Below are positions 1-6,401 of a stretch of DNA of 8,934 nucleotides, one piece after another. Source of the stretch: Pseudomonadota bacterium (GTDB lineage Bacteria; Pseudomonadota; Alphaproteobacteria; Acetobacterales; Acetobacteraceae). A program made the translations under genes and the position numbers. The notes beneath the pieces are model-generated. The model saw nothing but the letters and a program-made list of their open reading frames with translations, had not been told where the DNA came from and ran no database searches. Every line of letters begins with the position of its first letter. Within the stretch, counting starts at the first letter, position 1. Where the stretch lies: NCBI GenBank assembly GCA_021826565.1, contig JAKAZJ010000047.1:1-8934 (forward strand), written 5' to 3'.

Positions 1-987
1 ATCGGCGACCGCCGCGCCCATCTCGGCAGACGCCATCGCCAGCAGCACGCCGGACGAGAACACCGGGTCCAGGAACCCGAACGCATCGCCCAGTGTCATC
101 CAGCCCTCTCCCCACAAGGCCCGAGACCGGTACGAGTAGTTGCCGGTCGCGGTGACCTCGGACGCCAGCGAGGCCGCTGCCATGCGCGCGGCCACCGTCG
201 GGCTGGCGGCGATACGTGCGAACAGCAGGTCGGACAGGGTTCCGGCGCGGTCGCGGAACGCTGCCGGATTGCTCACGAATCCCACGCTCATGATCTGATC
301 GGGTAGGGGGATCATCCAGAACCACCCGTCCTCGACCAGATGCACCGTGATGCAGCCGGCATGTTCCCCGGTGCGCGCCTCCACGCCGTGGAAATGCGCG
401 TACACCGCGGCGGTATTCAGACGCTTGTCAGGTACTTTCAGGCCGAACTGGTTCGCCAGCAGCGTGTCCCGCCCGGTGGCGTCCAGCACGAAGCGGGCCG
501 CGATCGGTCGCTCGGCGCCGTCCGGTCCGCGTGCCTGCGCAACAGCGCTGCCGTCGGCGGCGAAAGCGACCTCGGTGACGCGGGTTTCCTGATGCACCCG
601 GGCGCCTTTCTCCCGCGCATTGTCCAGCAACGCCGCGTCGAACGGCGCGCGCGGCACTTGGTAGCAATGGGTGTAGCGGCGGTCGAGGCCGGCCGCGAAA
701 GAGAACGCCACTTGCTCACCGGTGGCATCGGCCACGAACTCCGCGCCGGGCTTGAACACGCCGAGCGCGTGGATGCGGTCGCGCACCCCCAGCCGGTCGA
801 AAATCGCCAGGTTGCGCGGCAGTAGCGATTCCCCGATATGGAAGCGCGGATGCCGATCCTTGTCCAGCAACAGCACATCCCGCCCGGCTTCGGCCAGCAG
901 CGCCGCGGCGGTGGATCCGGCCGGACCGCCGCCGATCACCAGCACGTCACACGCCTCAGCCGCATTCTTCACTGGCGCTTCGGTCAT
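1..987 (-). CDS. FAD-dependent oxidoreductase, flavin-dependent halogenase-like (C-terminus cut by window edge)
   Basis: The frame reads leftward from an ATG at 985-987 and is still open at base 1, giving 329 visible residues. Residues 14-42 form an FAD-binding Rossmann fold (GGGPAGS at 19-25, acidic D42 ending the second strand). PRFHIGESLLP (47-57) is typical of the halogenase/geranylgeranyl-reductase branch of flavoproteins. Two halogenase marks are present: a lysine (K79) in GVFKPGAEF, in the FKxxxxF context of the catalytic lysine of tryptophan halogenases, and WxWxIP as WFWMIP (222-227). GDAFGFLDPVFSSG (300-313) is the second flavin-contacting motif, near the end of the visible part. 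Family members halogenate or oxidise aromatic or polyene substrates using reduced flavin. Similar proteins occur in aryl-polyene and xanthomonadin clusters, and the divergent glycosyltransferase fits that. The fold assignment is secure; halogenation is inferred. No good ribosome-binding site precedes the ATG. Confidence 0.85.
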   Translation of the reverse strand, partial: MTEAPVKNAAEACDVLVIGGGPAGSTAAALLAEAGRDVLLLDKDRHPRFHIGESLLPRNLAIFDRLGVRDRIHALGVFKPGAEFVADATGEQVAFSFAAGLDRRYTHCYQVPRAPFDAALLDNAREKGARVHQETRVTEVAFAADGSAVAQARGPDGAERPIAARFVLDATGRDTLLANQFGLKVPDKRLNTAAVYAHFHGVEARTGEHAGCITVHLVEDGWFWMIPLPDQIMSVGFVSNPAAFRDRAGTLSDLLFARIAASPTVAARMAAASLASEVTATGNYSYRSRALWGEGWMTLGDAFGFLDPVFSSGVLLAMASAEMGAAVAD

Positions 988-999
988 AGCTGCGCTTTG

Positions 1000-1809
1000 A
1001 TGGAGGTCATGAGGGAACAGCATAGCGAGGCCCCGGACCGGACGGAAGCGCCAACTGCGCCGGGGGTCGGCACGGCGATTGTCATCCCGGCCTTCAATGA
1101 GGCCGCGACCATCGGTGCGATCGTGCGCGCCTGCCTGGCGCTGCCCGGCTCACCACGGGTGATCGTGGTCGATGACGGTTCGGCCGACGCCACCGCTGCC
1201 GAGGCCGCCGCGGCTGGGGCGCGGGTGCTGCCGTGCCAGCGCAATGGCGGCAAGGGCGCGGCGCTGCGCGCGGGGATGCGTGCCGCCCTGGCCGAGGGTG
1301 TGGCTTTCATCGTCAGCCTGGACGCTGACGGTCAGCACGATCCCGCGGACGTGCCGCGCCTGCTGGCCGCGGCCCGGCCCGACCGGGTGGTGATCGGCGC
1401 CCGGACGCCATCGCCGGATACGCCTCCGGCCCGGCTGGTCGCCAATCACGTCGCGGATTTCTGGGTCTCCTGGGCCGCGCGGCAGCGTGTGACCGACAGC
1501 CAGTCGGGCTTCCGGGTCTATCCCGCGCGCCTGGCCGTGCAAGTGGCCGGCGGTGTCGCCCCGGCGGAGCGCTTCGCCTTCGAAAGCGAAGCGTTGATCG
1601 AGGCTGGGCGCCGCGGCTTCCGTACCGTCGCGGTGCCGATCGCCAGCTGCTACCCCGCCGGCGCGCGTGCCAGCCATTTCCGCCCCGTGGTCGATATCGC
1701 CCGGATCGTGGGCATGGTGGCGGGGAAATTGCTGCCCCGGGCGATGGACCCGGTCGGGCTGTGGCACGCGCTGCGCCCGGGTTTGCCGCCCGATGCCCCC
1801 GGGCGGTAA
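1000..1809 (+). CDS. Glycosyltransferase family 2, DPM1-like
   Basis: This 269-residue protein is a GT-A fold glycosyltransferase of the dolichyl-phosphate mannosyltransferase type. It would move a sugar from a nucleotide donor to a lipid or polyene acceptor on the cytoplasmic face of the membrane. Visible motifs are AIVIPAFNE (26-34), VVDDGS (56-61), [11 protein letters not shown] (82-92) and the metal-binding D108-A-D110 in [17 protein letters not shown] (165-172) follows, then an [13 protein letters not shown] acceptor-side segment and SHFRP near the C-terminus. No membrane helix is evident, so it is probably soluble or peripheral. The start is uncertain: ATG 1000 lacks a clear Shine-Dalgarno, and ATG 1009 has GGAGG only two bases upstream. 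A start at 838 would run 150 bases into the divergent gene and is unlikely. paaA follows 26 bases later on the same strand. SHFRP near the C-terminus resembles aryl-polyene cluster enzymes; the acceptor is unknown. Confidence 0.9.
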   Translation: MEVMREQHSEAPDRTEAPTAPGVGTAIVIPAFNEAATIGAIVRACLALPGSPRVIVVDDGSADATAAEAAAAGARVLPCQRNGGKGAALRAGMRAALAEGVAFIVSLDADGQHDPADVPRLLAAARPDRVVIGARTPSPDTPPARLVANHVADFWVSWAARQRVTDSQSGFRVYPARLAVQVAGGVAPAERFAFESEALIEAGRRGFRTVAVPIASCYPAGARASHFRPVVDIARIVGMVAGKLLPRAMDPVGLWHALRPGLPPDAPGR

Positions 1810-1814
1810 TCTGG

Positions 1815-1828
1815 CTCCGCAAGCGGAG
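1815..1828 (+). promoter_or_regulatory. Hairpin covering the paaA Shine-Dalgarno
   Basis: CTCCGC (1815-1820) and GCGGAG (1823-1828) are perfect inverted arms around AA. Realistically this is a 5-bp stem with a CAAG loop. The right arm contains GGAG (1825-1828), the ribosome-binding site seven bases before the paaA GTG. The glycosyltransferase stop is five bases upstream of the left arm, so a ribosome finishing that gene would cover or open the stem. This suggests translational coupling. There is no U-tract, so it is not an intrinsic terminator. The function is inferred. Confidence 0.45.
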
Positions 1829-1835
1829 ATCACCC

Positions 1836-2813
1836 GTGTACGCCCAGGCCCTTGATCAGCGCGACGCTTCCCCGGCCCCGGCCGAGCCGCCCGAGGCGCT
1901 GGCGCGCTTTCAGGCCCGGATCGAGGCGGAAGAAAAGATCGAACCCAATGACTGGATGCCGGCCGCCTATCGCCGCACTCTGGTCCGCCAGATCAGCCAG
2001 CATGCCCATTCCGAGATTGTCGGCATGGGACCCGAGGGCAACTGGATTACCCGCGCCCCCAGCCTGCGTCGCAAGGCCGCGCTGCTGGCCAAGGTGCAGG
2101 ACGAATGCGGCCACGGGCTGTATTTGTACGCCGCCGCCGAGACGCTGGATGCAAGCCGGGAAGAGCTGACCGATCATTTGCTATCGGGCCGGGCGAAATA
2201 CAGCTCCATCTTCAACTATCCCACGCTGAGCTGGGCCGATATCGGCGCGATCGGCTGGCTGGTGGACGGTGCGGCGATCATGAACCAGATCCCGCTATGC
2301 CGCTGTTCCTATGGCCCCTACGCGCGGGCGATGATCCGCGTCTGCAAGGAAGAAAGCTTCCACCAGCGCCAGGGGTTCGAGATCATGCTGACGCTCGCCC
2401 GCGGCACGGCGGCGCAGGTCGCGATGGCGCAGGACGCGCTGGATCGCTGGTGGTGGCCGGTGCTGATGATGTTCGGGCCGCCGGATGGCGAAAGCCTGCA
2501 CTCCGACCAATCGATGCGGTGGAAGATCAAGCGGTTCAGCAATGACGGGCTGCGGCAGAAATTCCTGGACGCGACCGTGCCGCAGGCGCAGTTCCTCGGC
2601 CTCGCGATTCCCGATCCGGCGCTGCGCTTCGCCGACGGGCACTGGGCCCATGGGCCGATCGACTGGGAGGAGTTCCGCCGCGTGCTGGCGGGCGGCGGCC
2701 CATGCAACCGCGAGCGTCTGGATTCGCGCCGGCAGGCCCATGCGGATGGCGCCTGGGTACGCGAAGCCGCACGCGCCCATGCCGCCAAACATGCCGACCG
2801 GAAAGCCGCCTGA
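1836..2813 (+). CDS. paaA: 1,2-phenylacetyl-CoA epoxidase, catalytic subunit PaaA
   Basis: PaaA is the di-iron catalytic subunit of the PaaABCE multicomponent oxygenase, which converts phenylacetyl-CoA to its ring-1,2-epoxide in aerobic phenylacetate breakdown. The 325-residue product aligns end to end with the family as I know it: IEPNDWMP (35-42), [19 protein letters not shown] (52-70), [13 protein letters not shown] (86-98) and [13 protein letters not shown] (170-182). It also keeps a [13 protein letters not shown] stretch and an intact [16 protein letters not shown] C-terminus. Two ExxH pairs (E90/H93, E173/H176) and E60 are the expected iron ligands, so the active site looks complete. 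The start is GTG 1836, with GGAG seven bases upstream; it gives the typical N-terminus (M)YAQALD. An upstream ATG at 1761 lies inside the glycosyltransferase gene and is not favoured. paaB begins two bases after the stop. Confidence 0.97.
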   Translation: MYAQALDQRDASPAPAEPPEALARFQARIEAEEKIEPNDWMPAAYRRTLVRQISQHAHSEIVGMGPEGNWITRAPSLRRKAALLAKVQDECGHGLYLYAAAETLDASREELTDHLLSGRAKYSSIFNYPTLSWADIGAIGWLVDGAAIMNQIPLCRCSYGPYARAMIRVCKEESFHQRQGFEIMLTLARGTAAQVAMAQDALDRWWWPVLMMFGPPDGESLHSDQSMRWKIKRFSNDGLRQKFLDATVPQAQFLGLAIPDPALRFADGHWAHGPIDWEEFRRVLAGGGPCNRERLDSRRQAHADGAWVREAARAHAAKHADRKAA

Positions 2814-2815
2814 AC

Positions 2816-3106
2816 ATGACCGCCGAGGCACCCAGCCAGCTCTGGGAGGTGTTCATCCGTGCCCGCAACGGGCTCGCGCATCAGCATGCCGGCTCGGTCC
2901 ACGCCGCCGATGCCGAGATGGCGCTGCAGGCGGCGCGCGATACCTACACAAGGCGCGGCGAGGGGCTGTCGTTGTGGGTAGTGCCCTCGGCGGCGATCAC
3001 GGCGTCCGACCCCGCCGACGCGGGCGCGCTGTTCGAGTCCGGCACCAGCAAGCCCTATCGCCATCCCAGCTTCTACGTGGTCCCCGACGAAGTCGGCCAC
3101 ATGTAA
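2816..3106 (+). CDS. paaB: 1,2-phenylacetyl-CoA epoxidase subunit PaaB
   Basis: PaaB is a small non-catalytic subunit that bridges PaaA-PaaC heterodimers in the epoxidase. The product is 96 residues, against 95 for the E. coli protein as I recall it. It keeps the family core: LWEVFIRARNGLAHQHAGS near the N-terminus, HAADAEMALQAARDTYTRR in the middle, then LWVVPS and KPYRHPSFYVVPDEVGHM at the C-terminus. The ATG lies two bases after the paaA stop, so the two are translationally coupled. paaC, paaD and paaE, which normally follow, are absent: the next gene is convergent and unrelated, with 16 bases between the two stops and no clear intrinsic terminator. Confidence 0.97.
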   Translation: MTAEAPSQLWEVFIRARNGLAHQHAGSVHAADAEMALQAARDTYTRRGEGLSLWVVPSAAITASDPADAGALFESGTSKPYRHPSFYVVPDEVGHM

Positions 3107-3122
3107 GCGCGATGCCGGCGGC

Positions 3123-3839
3123 TTAGCGGCCGTGCGCCTTCCGCCAGGCCGCGAAGGCCGTCAGGTTGGCCGGATCGGTCGCGGGATACAGCCCGATGGT
3201 GCTGGCGCCGGCGCGGACACGCTCGGTCGCGAAATCCTCGTAAGCGGTCATTTCCGTCGCCTCGGCGGCGATCTCCTCGGCCAGATGCGCCGGGATCACG
3301 ATCACCCCGTCCGCGTCGCCCACGATCACGTCGCCCGGGAATACCGGCGCGTCGCCGCAGCCGATCGGCACATTCGCTTCCACCGCGTGGTGCAAGGTCA
3401 GATTGGTGGGCGCGGAGGGCCGGTGATGGAACGCGGGGTAACCCAGCGCGGCGATCTCGGCGGAATCACGGAACCCCCCATCGGTGACCACGCCCGCCAC
3501 GCCGCGCGCCTGCAACCGCGAGACCAGGATCCCGCCGGCGGAGGCGGCCCGCGCGTCCTTGCGGCTGTCGATCACGAACACCATGCCGGGCGGGCAATGC
3601 TCGATCGCGTGGCGCTGCGGATGGGTGGGGTCCTTGAACACATCGATGCGATCCAAATCCTCGCGCGCCGGCATGTAGCGCAAGGTGAATGCCTCGCCCA
3701 CCATCGAATGTTGCAGCGGCGACAGCGGCAGAACGTCCTGGATCATCTGGTGGAAGAAGCCGCGCTTGAACAGGGCGGTGGAGAGGGTGGCGGTGCTGAC
3801 GGCGCGCAGCGCGTCGCGGGTGGCGGTGGAGAGCGGCAT
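3123..3839 (-). CDS. RraA-fold protein (HMG aldolase/RraA superfamily), probable sugar-acid pathway enzyme
   Basis: This 238-residue protein has the RraA/demethylmenaquinone-methyltransferase-like fold. Seen are GGILVSRLQARGVAG (102-116), VVTDGGFRDS (117-126, with R124 and D125) and a C-terminal PGDVIVGDADGVIVIP block. Superfamily members with a D-X20-R-D motif act as metal-dependent HMG/CHA aldolases and oxaloacetate decarboxylases. Here the first aspartate position (103) is glycine, so that activity is doubtful. The gene lies seven bases after the dehydratase stop, and its Shine-Dalgarno (GAGGT) overlaps that TGA, so the two are translationally coupled. Pairing with an IlvD/Edd dehydratase suggests it processes the 2-keto-3-deoxy sugar acid made upstream; this is inference. 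The frame stays open upstream to 4163, but that part overlaps the dehydratase and looks non-coding. RNase E inhibition, as for E. coli RraA, is less likely in this context. Confidence 0.85.
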   Translation of the reverse strand: MPLSTATRDALRAVSTATLSTALFKRGFFHQMIQDVLPLSPLQHSMVGEAFTLRYMPAREDLDRIDVFKDPTHPQRHAIEHCPPGMVFVIDSRKDARAASAGGILVSRLQARGVAGVVTDGGFRDSAEIAALGYPAFHHRPSAPTNLTLHHAVEANVPIGCGDAPVFPGDVIVGDADGVIVIPAHLAEEIAAEATEMTAYEDFATERVRAGASTIGLYPATDPANLTAFAAWRKAHGR

Positions 3840-3846
3840 GGGGACC

Positions 3847-5580
3847 TCAGTAGATCGCGGGTTCAGCAACGGGGGCACCGAATTCGGTGCGCAGGAAATC
3901 GAAATCGCAGCCCTGGTCCGCCTGCTGGATATGCTGGCTGAACATCCAGCCATAGCCCCGCTCGAACCGCGGCGCCGGCGGGGTCCAGGCGCTGCGGCGG
4001 CGGGCGAGTTCTTCGTCCGACACGTCCATGCGGATCGACCGCGCCGCCACATCGATGCTGACGATATCCCCGGTGCGCAGCAGCGCGAGCGGCCCGCCGA
4101 TCCAGGATTCCGGCGCCACATGCAGCACGCAGGCGCCGTAGCTGGTGCCGGACATGCGCGCATCGGACATCCGCAGCATGTCGCGATGGCCCTGTTTCAG
4201 AAGCTTCTTCGGCATCGGCAACATGCCCCATTCCGGCATTCCCGGCCCGCCCTGCGGACCGGCGTTGCGCAGCACCAGGACATGATCGGCGGTGACATCC
4301 AGGTTCTCGTCCTCGACCGCCTTCTTCATGGCGGGATAATCGTCGAACACCAGCGCGGGTCCGGAATGTTTCAGGAACCGCTGATCCATCGCCGCGGGCT
4401 TGATGACGCAGCCGCCCGGCGCCAGGTTGCCATGCAGCACGGCCAGCGAGCCTTCGCCATAGATCGGGTTGTCCAGCGGGCGGATCACGTCCTCGTTGAA
4501 CACACGCGCACCGGCGATGTTCTCGCCCACGCTGCGCCCGCTGACGGTCAGGCAGTCGGTGTGCAGATGCGCCCGCAGCCGTTCCATCAGCGCGCAGATG
4601 CCGCCGGCGTAGTAGAAATCTTCCATCAGATAAGTGGAGCCCGAGGGGCGCACATTGCCGATCACCGGCACGCGGCGTGAGGCGTGCTCGAAATCGTCCA
4701 GTCCGATATCGGCCCCGGCGCGACGCGCCATCGCGATCAGATGGATGATCGCATTGGTGGAACAGCCCATCGCCATCGCCACGACAATGGCGTTCTCGAA
4801 CGCCGGCCGGGTCTGGATGCGCGACGGCGTCAGGTCTTCCCACACCATCTCGACAATCCGCCGTCCGCTTTCGGAACACAGCCGGATATGCCCGGCATCG
4901 GCGGCCGGCATGGACGAGCCGCCCGGCAGCACCATGCCCACCGCCTCGGCGATCGCGGTCATGGTGGACGCCGTGCCCATCGTCATGCAGGTGCCGTAGG
5001 AGCGCGCGATGCCCGCTTCGACACCGGCCCAGTCGGCCTCGGTGATCTTGCCCGCGCGCAATTCGTCCCAGTATTTCCAGCTATCGGAGCCGGAGCCGAG
5101 CTGCTTGCCCTGGAAATTGCCGCGCAGCATCGGCCCGGCGGGGACGAAGATCGCCGGGATATTCATGCTGGTCGCGCCCAGCAGCAGCCCGGGCGTGGTC
5201 TTGTCGCACCCGCCCAACAGTACCGCGCCATCGACGGGGTGGGAGCGCAGCAGCTCCTCGGTCTCCATCGCCAGCATGTTGCGGTACATCATCGTGGTCG
5301 GCTTCACGAAGCTCTCGCTGACCGACAGCGCCGGCAGTTCCACCGGAAACCCGCCCGCCATCAGGATGCCGCGCTTCACGTCCTCTACCCGATGCTTGAA
5401 ATGCATGTGGCAGGGTTGCAGGTCGGAGAAGGTGTTGACGATCGCGATCACCGGCCGGCCGGTCCATTCCTCGGGCGCGTAGCCCATCTGCATGGCGCGG
5501 GAACGGTGGCCGAAGCTGCGCAGGTCGGCGGGACCGAACCAACGGGCAGAGCGGAGGTCGGCGGCGGTCTTGCGGGGCAT
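3847..5580 (-). CDS. IlvD/Edd-family sugar-acid dehydratase, L-arabonate dehydratase-like
   Basis: This 577-residue enzyme belongs to the Fe-S dehydratases that remove water from aldonic acids to give 2-keto-3-deoxy acids. It resembles Rhizobium leguminosarum L-arabonate dehydratase (579 residues) along its length. Cluster-ligand cysteines are C57 (FSDLQPCHMH), C125 (GGCDKTTPG) and C198 (YGTCMTMGTAST). They sit two residues before C59/C127/C200 of the rhizobial enzyme, which uses a 2Fe-2S cluster. K127 is the expected carboxylated, Mg-binding lysine. RMSGTSYG near residue 480 holds the catalytic serine. PAFENAI, MGCSTNAIIHL and LHGNLAPGGCVIKP are further family blocks. The ATG has AAGGA six to seven bases upstream. 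It is the first gene of a leftward operon with the RraA-like gene and is divergent from a GntR regulator that probably controls it. The substrate (arabonate, xylonate, fuconate or other) cannot be read from the sequence. True IlvD (dihydroxy-acid dehydratase) is less likely. Confidence 0.93.
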   Translation of the reverse strand: MPRKTAADLRSARWFGPADLRSFGHRSRAMQMGYAPEEWTGRPVIAIVNTFSDLQPCHMHFKHRVEDVKRGILMAGGFPVELPALSVSESFVKPTTMMYRNMLAMETEELLRSHPVDGAVLLGGCDKTTPGLLLGATSMNIPAIFVPAGPMLRGNFQGKQLGSGSDSWKYWDELRAGKITEADWAGVEAGIARSYGTCMTMGTASTMTAIAEAVGMVLPGGSSMPAADAGHIRLCSESGRRIVEMVWEDLTPSRIQTRPAFENAIVVAMAMGCSTNAIIHLIAMARRAGADIGLDDFEHASRRVPVIGNVRPSGSTYLMEDFYYAGGICALMERLRAHLHTDCLTVSGRSVGENIAGARVFNEDVIRPLDNPIYGEGSLAVLHGNLAPGGCVIKPAAMDQRFLKHSGPALVFDDYPAMKKAVEDENLDVTADHVLVLRNAGPQGGPGMPEWGMLPMPKKLLKQGHRDMLRMSDARMSGTSYGACVLHVAPESWIGGPLALLRTGDIVSIDVAARSIRMDVSDEELARRRSAWTPPAPRFERGYGWMFSQHIQQADQGCDFDFLRTEFGAPVAEPAIY

Positions 5581-5627
5581 GGTCGATCCTTGCTGGGCCG
5601 GGTCCGGCGGCGGGCAGGAAGCCTCCG

Positions 5628-5656
5628 GTCTGGCAACCTGTCAAGTTGTCTGGCAA
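5628..5656. promoter_or_regulatory. Probable GntR operator between dehydratase and regulator genes
   Basis: GTCTGGCAA occurs twice, at 5628-5636 and 5648-5656, exactly 20 bases (about two helical turns) apart. Two interrupted inverted repeats also lie here: CAACcTGtCAaGTTG (5634-5648) and TTGtCtGgCAA (5646-5656). The second is TTGT-CTG-GCAA, one base from the TNGTNNNACNA pattern bound by FadR-type GntR proteins. The block lies just upstream of the regulator start and overlaps the dehydratase -35 box. It is therefore placed to repress the operon and the regulator itself. Confidence 0.55.
5639..5644 (-). promoter_or_regulatory. Candidate -35 box of the dehydratase operon promoter
   Basis: Read leftward this is TTGACA, a perfect sigma-70 -35 hexamer, about 59 bases before the dehydratase ATG. 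With a 17-base spacer the -10 position (5616-5621) reads CTTCCT, which is poor. The promoter would therefore be weak or need help. The hexamer lies inside the 5634-5648 palindrome, as expected for a repressed promoter. Confidence 0.4.
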
Positions 5657-5665
5657 TGTACTTCC

Positions 5666-6376
5666 ATGCAGGACGCGCCTCCTCGCCGCCGGGAACGGCT
5701 GGCCGACCAGCTTTATGGCCGGATTCTCCAGCGCATCGTCGCCGGGGACTGGGCGGAGGGCGCACGGTTGCCGTCCGAACAGGCGCTTTGCCGGGAGTTC
5801 GGCGTCTCCCGCCCCACGGTGCGAGAGGCGCTGATGCGCCTGCACGCGGACGGGCTGATCAGCACCCGCCAGGGGTCCGGAACGACCGTGCTGCACCGCC
5901 CGCCCGACCGGCTGACCGCGCTGGCGCCAGGGGACGACATCGCCGGGTTGCTGCGGGCGCTGGAGGTGCGGATCGGGCTGGAAGGCCAGGCCGCCGCCCT
6001 GGCCGCGCGCCGCCGCGACGGGTCGGACCTGGCGCGGATTCAGGCGGCCTTGCGCGCGCTGGAGGCGCGGATGGCGGACGGCGCTGCCCCGGCGGTCGCG
6101 GATTTCGCGTTCCATCAGGCGGTGGCGGCGGCCAGCGGGAACGCGCTGTTCGCCGAAATCCTGGATCGGCTGGGCGAGACCATCCGCCAGGCGATGGGCG
6201 TCGCGCTCAGCATCACTCGCGCCGGATCGCGCGAACGCGGGCAGCGCGTGCTGGACGAGCACGCCGCCATTGCCGAGGCGATCGCGCGGTCCGATCCGGA
6301 GGCCGCGGATCTGGCAATGCGCTACCATCTGCACCGGTCCCGTCAGCGCGTCACCGACGGGCAGCGCGACCGGTAA
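5666..6376 (+). CDS. GntR-family transcriptional regulator, FadR subfamily (FCD domain)
   Basis: This 236-residue regulator has a GntR winged helix at about 12-76: LYGRILQRIVAG, GARLPSEQALCREFGVSRPTV, REALMRLHADGLI and QGSGTTV. An FCD ligand-binding domain follows at about 90-230. D146 and H150 (DFAFH), H199 (DEHAAI) and H221 (YHLH) match the D-H-H-H metal site of this domain, which usually binds a carboxylate or sugar-acid effector. It is divergent from the dehydratase/RraA pair across 85 bases, so it is the likely local repressor, probably released by the sugar acid or a keto-acid product. ATG 5666 was chosen because the helix-turn-helix follows normally; there is no convincing Shine-Dalgarno. 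The frame is open upstream to 5492 but would overlap the dehydratase. It ends 25 bases from the convergent EF-G-like gene with no clear terminator between. Confidence 0.93.
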   Translation: MQDAPPRRRERLADQLYGRILQRIVAGDWAEGARLPSEQALCREFGVSRPTVREALMRLHADGLISTRQGSGTTVLHRPPDRLTALAPGDDIAGLLRALEVRIGLEGQAAALAARRRDGSDLARIQAALRALEARMADGAAPAVADFAFHQAVAAASGNALFAEILDRLGETIRQAMGVALSITRAGSRERGQRVLDEHAAIAEAIARSDPEAADLAMRYHLHRSRQRVTDGQRDR

Positions 6377-6401
6377 CGCCAACCAACCACGGCGAAGCGC
6401 G

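Noticed and set aside
838..999. N-terminal extension of the glycosyltransferase to an ATG at 838
   Set aside because: It would overlap the start of the flavoprotein on the opposite strand, including its FAD-binding coding region, and adds nothing that looks like the GT2 fold.
1761..1835. N-terminal extension of PaaA to an ATG at 1761
   Set aside because: It lies inside the glycosyltransferase gene. GTG 1836 has a well-placed GGAG and gives the family-typical N-terminus.
3107..3122. Terminator between paaB and the convergent RraA-like gene
   Set aside because: Only a short GCCGGC self-complement is present, with no usable loop or T-run.
3840..4163. N-terminal extension or fusion of the RraA-like protein upstream to 4163
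   Set aside because: The extra residues are an out-of-frame reading of the dehydratase C-terminus. ATG 3839 has its own Shine-Dalgarno and matches the family's length.
3685..4680. A 331-codon rightward open frame antisense to the dehydratase
   Set aside because: It is shadow coding with no family signature. The opposite strand encodes conserved Fe-S dehydratase blocks.
5081..6382. A 433-codon leftward open frame across the regulator and the dehydratase start
   Set aside because: Its second half is an out-of-frame reading of the dehydratase and its first half is antisense to the GntR gene. There is no recognisable domain.
6377..6401. Intrinsic terminator between the convergent regulator and EF-G-like genes
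   Set aside because: The 25 bases contain no stable stem followed by a T-run on either strand.
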